Shown here: piece after piece, positions 1-5,139 of the stretch
How the letters are laid out: the number at the start of each line of letters is the position of its first letter
Numbering within the stretch: the stretch's first letter is position 1
Assembly (NCBI GenBank): GCA_025450475.1
Contig: JANWHJ010000030.1
Coordinates: 1 to 6,487, forward strand
Direction of reading: 5' to 3'
Source of the DNA: Nitrososphaera sp.
GTDB taxonomy: Archaea > Thermoproteota > Nitrososphaeria > Nitrososphaerales > Nitrososphaeraceae
Length of the DNA stretch: 6,487 nucleotides
Translations under genes and position numbers: made by a program
Notes under the pieces: generated by a model
What the model was told of the DNA's origin: nothing
The model's input: only the letters and a program-made list of their open reading frames with translations
The model's database searches: none

Positions 1-288
1 CCTGCCGGCTACAAACTCGCCGAGAAACCCGCCACGCGCGTCTCGCTCCAGTGCCCTGCGGTCCACGATTAAGGCAGATACCTCCTTGGCCAACTCTCGA
101 AGGTAGACGTACTTTACCAGGTGCGGGTATTTTTCCAAAACCACCAAGAGGTCAAGGTCGCTGTCAGGGCGGGCATAACCGGCGGCCGTGGAGCCATATA
201 GACAAGCGGCGACAACTGTGCGCCCGTTTGCCACCTTGGCGATGCACTTTTTTATGACTTGGAGGTCTTTCAGGGAATCGCTAGACAT
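1..288 (-). CDS. Pol beta-type nucleotidyltransferase, C-terminally partial
   Basis: This frame runs open from an ATG at 288 to the left edge, giving the first 96 residues of a longer protein. Residues 32-47 hold the nucleotidyltransferase signature, GSTAAGYARPDSDLDL (family pattern GSx3Gx5SDxDL). Asp44 and Asp46 are the expected metal-binding pair, and Asp76 in SALIVDRRALE is a good candidate for the third carboxylate. Such proteins transfer a nucleotide from an NTP to a protein, small molecule or nucleic acid; the substrate here cannot be told. The region after the core (GGFLGEFVAG, residues 86-95) shows that this is not just a minimal MNT toxin-antitoxin antitoxin ending soon after the core. 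No HEPN partner is visible upstream. The start overlaps the end of the upstream HExxH gene by 8 bp, which suggests translational coupling and shared expression. The fold is confident, the function unknown. Confidence 0.85.
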   Translation of the reverse strand, partial: MSSDSLKDLQVIKKCIAKVANGRTVVAACLYGSTAAGYARPDSDLDLLVVLEKYPHLVKYVYLRELAKEVSALIVDRRALERDARGGFLGEFVAGR

Positions 289-1003
289 AACCGGTTTTTT
301 TCTTTCTCAACTTTACGTTTTCAAACTCGGCTACCTTGTCCTTTACCGTCTGCTCTACTTGGAGGTTCGCAATCGCTTCAATCGGGATTTTTATTACGTT
401 TGCGTCTATCGGCACCTTTGTAGTCGGCAGCCTCTTGTTCATCCACATCCCGATCACTTTGTCTTCCAGCTTTATGTCCCTAAAGCCCTCAGGGAAGCGT
501 GTGGTGATATGCTTTACCAGTGTGGGGTCTGACTTGAAGACCGCCCGCTCTTCAAGCAGCCTACCGGAATCGGCGTACGTGCCTTCAAAGAGGGTGCCGG
601 AGACTTCGTCAGAAATAATTTTCATCTTTGCTATCCTGCTAACAAGCTCCAGGTAGTGCATGAACTCATGCGCAAGAATCGCGTGGATAGTGCCCTTCAA
701 GCCGTAGGCTATCAGCGGCGCTGTTACTTGCACCACCACGCGCAGTCGGTTGCTTTCTCCCACTACCGGTATTGTCCTTGCAAACAGTATTCCCATCTGG
801 GTAAACTCGACTGCCGATGTCGAAACGACAAGGCTTGGCTCGACGTAATAGTATGGGTATTTCAAGCCAGATGCTGCTTCAACCCGCTTGATCCCCTCTG
901 TGACCAGCAGAAACCTGTCGATCACAAGGTCATAGATTTTTTGCGGGACTTGCCCAGCTTTGTAGGCGTCGCGGAGCTTGTAGAGCGGGTCAAAGCTGCT
1001 CAT
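281..1003 (-). CDS. Uncharacterised HExxH putative zinc metallopeptidase, 240 aa
   Basis: I do not recognise this gene by name. Residues 107-120 read HAILAHEFMHYLEL, a zinc-metallopeptidase HExxH helix with His112 and His116 as ligands and Glu113 as general base. Glu151 or Glu152 in GRLLEERAVF, about 35 residues on, could be the third ligand of a gluzincin-type site; this is inference. There is no signal peptide or membrane segment, so it should be cytoplasmic. The first 50 residues look helical, the middle (residues 55-95) looks like beta strands, and the end is very basic (KLRKKK, residues 231-236). The ATG at 1003 lies 39 bp after the pus10 stop and has no clear Shine-Dalgarno sequence or TATA box of its own, so it is probably read from the upstream operon. 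It ends inside the start of the nucleotidyltransferase gene. It may be a true protease or a catalytically inactive zincin-fold protein. Confidence 0.85.
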   Translation of the reverse strand: MSSFDPLYKLRDAYKAGQVPQKIYDLVIDRFLLVTEGIKRVEAASGLKYPYYYVEPSLVVSTSAVEFTQMGILFARTIPVVGESNRLRVVVQVTAPLIAYGLKGTIHAILAHEFMHYLELVSRIAKMKIISDEVSGTLFEGTYADSGRLLEERAVFKSDPTLVKHITTRFPEGFRDIKLEDKVIGMWMNKRLPTTKVPIDANVIKIPIEAIANLQVEQTVKDKVAEFENVKLRKKKTGYV

Positions 1004-1042
1004 CTTTTGCTGCTCTCAGATTGCCTCGGTGAAACAAAAACG

Positions 1043-2140
1043 TTACTGAAGTTCGATGTCCAAAATGTCAAACGTAATGCATTCGCACTTGGCACCTAGA
1101 ATTTCTGAAATGTTGGGCTTCATGTATTCTTCGCCACCCACAAACTGTTTTATCATCAGGCCGCCGTCCGTGACTACGGTGAGTAGGAACTGGTTGTCGT
1201 CGATCTTGCGGGCACGCGCGGAATGGATCTTTTTTATAGCCATTTTCGATCTACTCTCAAATGTCACTTCGGTTCCAGCAAGGGAATTCAGGTTTTTCAT
1301 TTCTTGGCCTGCTAGTCCCTTTTCGCATCTTCCATGAATTTTCGTCTTGACCCTAAAGTGCGGCTGAAGCTCCGGCTCATTGTCTATGACCGACAATGTG
1401 GCCTGAACGCCGCCGTCTTTGATCCTTATCCTTTTCAGCTTTCTTCTCTTTGGGTTAAAGACGCGAGCGTAAAATGGCCGGCCACCACCAAGCACCAAAC
1501 TATTTTGATCCTCCCCTCCCATCCATGAAAACTTTGGCATTTGTCCTCCAGTCTTCTCAGCCAAACCTTTCGCAATGAGGCCTTCGACGCTGCCATAGCC
1601 GGACAGGCCGGAATAACTACAAGAATCACAGCCCTTGCCTTTGCAACTTGGGCACCTGTCCTGCTTTTGGGGCAGACCCCGTGACTTTTTTACGTACCGA
1701 CCGGAAAGCACGAGTGGCCTTGACTTTACGGCTACCTCTACTTTGTTTTCCTTATCTATCGTCACATAGATAGTGATATCCGGTTTCATGTATTCCACCT
1801 TTTTACCATTCATGCGTGCAAGCCGCATACCGAGCTCACTAGTCAGCTGGCTCTTGGCACTTTCCCTGCCGCGTATCTTTAGGCGCGCCCTTATGGCATC
1901 TTCACGCTCGTATATCTGGGTAGGCAGCGTGGCGCCGATAAGAAACGTTTTGAACTCATAGCCCTCTACGGCCTCGACTATCCTACCTAATATCGAGTAC
2001 AGGCTGTCCATCAGGCCTCTGCAGATGTAGCACCTGTCAGGACTCTCCCCGTCGCCACCGTGTCTTTCAGAACATCGCTTGCAAAGTTTGTATTGCTTTA
2101 GCAAAATGGCCTGAGCATCAACCAAGATTTCCGCCGCCAA
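1043..2140 (-). CDS. pus10: tRNA pseudouridine(54/55) synthase Pus10
   Basis: Pus10 converts uridines 54 and 55 in the tRNA T-loop to pseudouridine; archaea use it where bacteria use TruB. The 365 residues match the archaeal family in length and order. An N-terminal zinc-binding, THUMP-like region has CKRC (20-23) and CYIC (37-40). GRYVKKSRGLPQ (147-158) is followed by a second four-cysteine cluster, C163/C166/C171/C174. The catalytic loop is GGEDQNSLVLGGGRPF (208-223), with Asp211 aligned to the catalytic aspartate. The C-terminal signature is GGLMIKQFVGGEEYMKPNISEIL (326-348), corresponding to the family pattern around YIKEFVHGD and PNV. The loop is odd: most Pus10 proteins have GREDxDVRMLG, and here the Arg after the first Gly is Gly. 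The start is TTG at 2140, inside the last 23 bp of srp54; TTG at 2125 is an alternative that still keeps the first CxxC pair. No strong ribosome-binding site decides between them. Confidence 0.95.
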   Translation of the reverse strand: MAAEILVDAQAILLKQYKLCKRCSERHGGDGESPDRCYICRGLMDSLYSILGRIVEAVEGYEFKTFLIGATLPTQIYEREDAIRARLKIRGRESAKSQLTSELGMRLARMNGKKVEYMKPDITIYVTIDKENKVEVAVKSRPLVLSGRYVKKSRGLPQKQDRCPSCKGKGCDSCSYSGLSGYGSVEGLIAKGLAEKTGGQMPKFSWMGGEDQNSLVLGGGRPFYARVFNPKRRKLKRIRIKDGGVQATLSVIDNEPELQPHFRVKTKIHGRCEKGLAGQEMKNLNSLAGTEVTFESRSKMAIKKIHSARARKIDDNQFLLTVVTDGGLMIKQFVGGEEYMKPNISEILGAKCECITFDILDIELQ

Positions 2141-3500
2141 ATTTTCTGAAAAAGTCGCCCAGCCCTCCCCTTCCCTTGCTGTGCTTCATAAAGTCCTTGG
2201 ATGTGTTGTACTGCTTTATCATCTCCTTGATGTCGCCTTCTGCCACGCCGCAGCCCCTTGCGATGCGTTTTCTCCTGGATTCGTTGATGACGTCCGGATC
2301 CTTCTTTTCTTCCTTTGTCATCGACTGGATGATAAAGCGCCACCTCTCCATCTTAACCTGCATCTCCTCTAGTTTGTCTTCTTTGACCATCCCAGACATC
2401 CCAAGGTTATCTATTATGTTTCTAAATCCCATCTTGGATGCCGAATCCATCTGTGAGTAAAAGTCCTCAATAGTCATCTTGCCCTTTGTAATGCGCTTTA
2501 CCTGGTCCTCGTCTGCTTGTAGCTCGAGTCCCTTTGCCATCTCTAGTAGAGCCTTGATGTCGCCCATGCCGAGAAGCCTGCCAACGAACCGAGTGGGAGA
2601 GAACTGTTCAAGGTCGTCTATGCGCTCACCGGTCCCGATAAACATCACCTTTGCGCCAGTCGCCGCGGATGCAGCAAGCGCACCTCCTCCCTTGGCTGTG
2701 CCGTCGAGCTTTGTAAGAGCAATACCTCCCACAGGTGCGGCCTTGTGAAAGGCCTCTGTCAGCTTAAACGCGCCCTGTCCAATGGTCCCGTCGATAATTA
2801 GGAGCACGAGGTCCGGAGTTGCAACCTTGTACATGTCAGTCATCTCCTGAAGCAGTCCTTCCTCTTCCTTATGCCTCCCGGCGGTATCTATAATGACTAC
2901 ATCAAGGTTCTGATCCTTGAAATGTGCAATCCCATTTTTGGTTATTGCCACCGCATCTTTGGTTTCTTCCTCGCCGTAGACTTCGACATTTATCTTTGTG
3001 CAGTTCATTTTCAATTGCGTCAGCGCGCCAGGCCGCCAGGTGTCAGCCCCGACGACTCCTACTCTGTAACCGTGTTTTGTTAGCCACCTTGCCAGTTTCG
3101 CTGTGACAGTTGTCTTTCCACTTCCCTGTATTCCTAGCATGAGGACAACGTTTTGCTTGCCAGGGTTAAAGAACGACGTCGCCAGCGCCCGCTCGTCTTC
3201 CTGAGCCTTGTCTATGGTCTGGATTATCTCGCCAGAATACCCTAGCATTTTGGCGAGCTCACCGTACAAGATAGTGACAATGTGATCCTTTCTGGATAGC
3301 CCCTTTGGAGGCTGCTCATTGAGCGCCCTCTCCTTGAGATTCTGGGTGATGGAGAGCACTAGTCTCACATTGACATCAGACTGCAAGAGTGCCCGCTGGA
3401 CATCCTTGCAGAGAGAGTCAATAAGCTCCTCATTGATGTCCGACGCCCCTACTATTTTCTTCAGGGCTCCCCGGAGCCCCTCGCGCAGGTTGTCAAACAT
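2118..3500 (-). CDS. srp54: Signal recognition particle 54 kDa GTPase SRP54
   Basis: SRP54 is the GTPase of the signal recognition particle. It binds signal sequences and 7S RNA and docks with FtsY to send ribosomes to the membrane. The 460 residues give the full architecture: N domain 1-105 with ALLQSDVNV (37-45); G domain with GIQGSGKTT (123-131, P-loop), DTWRPGALTQL (153-163), DTAGRH (205-210), TKLDGTAKGG (263-272) and GTGERIDDLEQF (289-300); M domain from about 320 with the RNA-binding helices at ESRRKRIARGCG (407-418). The short tail is rich in Gly and Lys. The ATG at 3500 directly follows the dph6 TAA, and the 3' end overlaps pus10, so it is a middle gene of the operon. One small oddity is Cys417 where most relatives have Ser in a GSG motif. 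Identification is secure. Confidence 0.98.
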   Translation of the reverse strand: MFDNLREGLRGALKKIVGASDINEELIDSLCKDVQRALLQSDVNVRLVLSITQNLKERALNEQPPKGLSRKDHIVTILYGELAKMLGYSGEIIQTIDKAQEDERALATSFFNPGKQNVVLMLGIQGSGKTTVTAKLARWLTKHGYRVGVVGADTWRPGALTQLKMNCTKINVEVYGEEETKDAVAITKNGIAHFKDQNLDVVIIDTAGRHKEEEGLLQEMTDMYKVATPDLVLLIIDGTIGQGAFKLTEAFHKAAPVGGIALTKLDGTAKGGGALAASAATGAKVMFIGTGERIDDLEQFSPTRFVGRLLGMGDIKALLEMAKGLELQADEDQVKRITKGKMTIEDFYSQMDSASKMGFRNIIDNLGMSGMVKEDKLEEMQVKMERWRFIIQSMTKEEKKDPDVINESRRKRIARGCGVAEGDIKEMIKQYNTSKDFMKHSKGRGGLGDFFRKFGGGNLG

Positions 3501-4187
3501 TTACTTCTCTACTAATGATACGTCCCGTATTTCAAATATTCCCCGTTGGCCGTCCCAATGCATATTGGCCGCATTCACTCGCAATTTCTTGTGGAAAAGC
3601 GGGCAGTTAGTTACAAGCGTCTCTCCCTCGCCACCCTCAAAGGTCAAGCTAAAACCGTACTTTTTGGCAAGCGCTGCTAGTTTCGCCAGCGAGCCCTTGC
3701 CCAATTGTTTGCCGAGCCATTCCTTGCCAAGCCCCATTGCCGACACTCCCACGATCATTATCTTGAAGTCATGCTTGACGAGCCCGCTCATGTATTTCAT
3801 GGGCTCGACATTCCACAGCGGCGCAACTGCGGCAAGCCCCCGCGGGTCGCATATTTCTTCAAAAGCTTGCTTCTGGTATTTGCTTGAAATTCCGCCATGT
3901 ACGATGCCTTGGATGTTATAGCGAGACCTTGCCTGAGCTATGGCTCGTTCAAGAGCTCTTATTTCATCGCCTTTTGACCTGCCGCTAATCGTAAATCCAA
4001 TTAGCGGGATCCGCATTGCCTCTGCAAGATATTTCGTGATCCAGCTGTTCGGGTAGTGAAAGAGCAGACTATCGTCAGCCACAGGGTGCATCGTAATAAG
4101 GCAAGCGATTTCATGCTTCATTTTTTTTGCACGAAATATCGCAAAAGTGCTGTCCTTGCCACCGGAATAAAGCGCCGCCAGCCTCAC
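3501..4187 (-). CDS. dph6: Diphthine-ammonia ligase Dph6 (archaeal short form)
   Basis: Dph6 carries out the last step of diphthamide synthesis on elongation factor 2: ATP-dependent amidation of diphthine. It belongs to the PP-loop ATP pyrophosphatases. With the start used here it has 228 residues. SGGKDS (8-13) is the PP-loop, GGISSKYQ (98-105) and APLW (122-125) are family motifs, MIVGVSAMGL (144-153) is the conserved strand and turn, and EGGEGETLV (184-192) corresponds to the family EGGEYET motif. The RidA-like domains of the eukaryotic enzyme are absent, as is normal in archaea. I chose GTG at 4187 because the protein then starts as MRLAALYSGGKDS, like its family, and a TATA-like TTAATATT lies 26-27 bp upstream, fitting a leaderless transcript. 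An upstream in-frame ATG at 4223 would add 12 residues and contains that box. It is the first gene of the minus-strand operon. It could in principle be a related PP-loop protein, but the motifs fit Dph6 well. Confidence 0.93.
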   Translation of the reverse strand: MRLAALYSGGKDSTFAIFRAKKMKHEIACLITMHPVADDSLLFHYPNSWITKYLAEAMRIPLIGFTISGRSKGDEIRALERAIAQARSRYNIQGIVHGGISSKYQKQAFEEICDPRGLAAVAPLWNVEPMKYMSGLVKHDFKIMIVGVSAMGLGKEWLGKQLGKGSLAKLAALAKKYGFSLTFEGGEGETLVTNCPLFHKKLRVNAANMHWDGQRGIFEIRDVSLVEK

Positions 4188-4209
4188 AAACGCATAGGCA
4201 GGTGCGTTC

Positions 4210-4217
4210 AATATTAA
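4210..4217 (-). promoter_or_regulatory. Putative TATA box of the dph6-srp54-pus10 operon
   Basis: TTAATATT on the minus strand has its centre 26.5 bp before the GTG at 4187, the spacing expected for an archaeal TATA box when transcription starts on the start codon. A second AT-rich element (ATATAAA, 4248 to 4242) lies further upstream. It would place the transcript start near 4218, which is also downstream of the ATG at 4223. Both options therefore disfavour that longer start. The assignment rests on spacing and base content only. Confidence 0.45.
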
Positions 4218-4241
4218 CCTCATGAAAATAGTTGCTAATTG

Positions 4242-4249
4242 TTTATATC
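4242..4249 (+). promoter_or_regulatory. Putative TATA box of the ABC transporter ATPase gene
   Basis: TTTATATC is the only TATA-like stretch upstream of the plus-strand ABC gene and stands out against GC-rich flanks. Its ATAT core begins 29 bp before the TTG at 4274, exactly as the box of the following gene begins 29 bp before its GTG. The same bases read ATATAAA on the other strand, so the element could serve either direction. No Shine-Dalgarno-like sequence precedes the start codon, which fits a leaderless or nearly leaderless message. Confidence 0.45.
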
Positions 4250-4273
4250 ACCAGCGCGACAAGCTACAATCAA

Positions 4274-5089
4274 TTGGGCGTGCTGCTCGAAGCAAAGAGC
4301 CTCAGAAAATATTTTCCAATAAAGAAAAGCTTCCGCCAGCTCCTGCAACATTCCGGGCAGAACTTTGTCAGAGCGGTGGATGATGTCAGCTTTACGGTTG
4401 AAAAGGGCAAGGTGCTTGTGCTTGCCGGCGAATCCGGCTCTGGCAAGACTACAGTCGCAAGGCTTGTCATGCGAGTGGTGGATCCTGATGGGGGATCGGT
4501 TATATTTGAGGGGCAGGACGTTACGCATTACGCCGGCGCCCAGCTCAAAGAATTCCGCACGGCGTTACATATGGTCTACCAAGATCCCTATGCCTCACTC
4601 AACCCGCGCATGAAGGTAATGGACATTGTCATGGAGCCGGTTAACATCCACGACCGTGCAAGTTCAAAGGATCAAAAGGTCGAAAAAGTTCTGGCGGCGC
4701 TCCGCGAAGTCCGGCTAGAGCCAGCAGAAGAAATAGCCAACAGGTTTCCGCAGATATTGTCCGGAGGCCAGAGGCAGAGGGTGGCGATAGCTAGGGCGCT
4801 TGTTCTCCGGCCGCGCCTGATAGTCGCCGACGAACCCGTGTCGATGCTCGATGTTTCAGTCAGGGGCGAGATACTGGAGCTGATGCAGGCCTTGAAGGAA
4901 AAATTCAATATTTCCTACATCTATATTACACACGATCTGTCGACCGCGCGCTATGTTGGCGACGAGCTGGCTGTGATGAATGCCGGTAAGATAGTGGAGA
5001 TAGGTCCAATCGATCGCGTGTTGTCAAACCCGTACCACCCATACACCAAGGCTCTAATAGACGCGATACCAGAGCCGCCAGCTGCATAA
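4274..5089 (+). CDS. Oligopeptide/dipeptide-type ABC transporter ATP-binding protein (DppF/OppF family)
   Basis: This is the cytoplasmic ATPase of a family 5-type ABC importer (peptides, or sometimes nickel or sugars; the substrate is not readable from the ATPase). In the 271-residue form, Walker A is GESGSGKTT (52-60), the Q-loop is YQDPYASLNPR (102-112, Gln103), the ABC signature is LSGGQRQR (162-169), Walker B is LIVADE (182-187), the D-loop follows at SMLD (190-193), and His220 is the switch histidine. NPYHPYTKALIDAIP (252-266) is the oligopeptide-transporter C-terminal signature. The protein stops five residues later, about 50 residues shorter than usual and without the CPFxxRC part. The insert QLLQHSGQNFVRAV (22-35) before the first core strand is typical of the F-type subunit. 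TTG at 4274 fits the promoter spacing; GTG at 4280 is the alternative. The frame stays open further upstream (TTG at 4232), but that part overlaps the promoter. The next gene is the binding protein; no permease is in view. Confidence 0.93.
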   Translation: MGVLLEAKSLRKYFPIKKSFRQLLQHSGQNFVRAVDDVSFTVEKGKVLVLAGESGSGKTTVARLVMRVVDPDGGSVIFEGQDVTHYAGAQLKEFRTALHMVYQDPYASLNPRMKVMDIVMEPVNIHDRASSKDQKVEKVLAALREVRLEPAEEIANRFPQILSGGQRQRVAIARALVLRPRLIVADEPVSMLDVSVRGEILELMQALKEKFNISYIYITHDLSTARYVGDELAVMNAGKIVEIGPIDRVLSNPYHPYTKALIDAIPEPPAA

Positions 5090-5110
5090 AATATCTCCTC
5101 GTTGAAAAAC

Positions 5111-5116
5111 ATATTA
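5111..5116 (+). promoter_or_regulatory. Putative TATA box of the solute-binding protein gene
   Basis: ATATTA, preceded by the A-rich GAAAAAC that could act as a BRE-like element, is centred 26.5 bp before the GTG at 5140. It lies in the 50 bp gap after the ATPase stop codon. The spacing suggests that the binding-protein gene has its own promoter and a leaderless message, so it can be expressed at a different level from the ATPase. Confidence 0.45.
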
Positions 5117-5139
5117 GCACCACCTCAACCTTACCAGTA

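Noticed and set aside
188..532. 114-codon plus-strand open frame
   Set aside because: It is antisense to the overlapping nucleotidyltransferase and HExxH genes, both of which carry clear motifs.
1031..1042. T-rich stretch (CGTTTTTGTTTC on the minus strand) just after the pus10 stop, a possible archaeal terminator
   Set aside because: The longest run is five T, and no promoter-like box for the next gene follows in the 39 bp gap. Read-through is more likely than termination, so it was not annotated.
656..1099. 147-codon plus-strand open frame
   Set aside because: It is antisense to the HExxH gene and the end of pus10. The Cys- and His-rich product looks like a reverse-strand shadow of the real codons.
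3319..3921. 200-codon plus-strand open frame across the srp54/dph6 junction
   Set aside because: It lies fully antisense to two well-supported genes, and its product is low-complexity, rich in Ser and Pro, with no recognisable motif.
4237..4276. AATTG and CAATTG copies flanking the start region of the ABC gene, a possible operator repeat
   Set aside because: The match is only five to six bases and AT-rich, so it is expected by chance in such a region.
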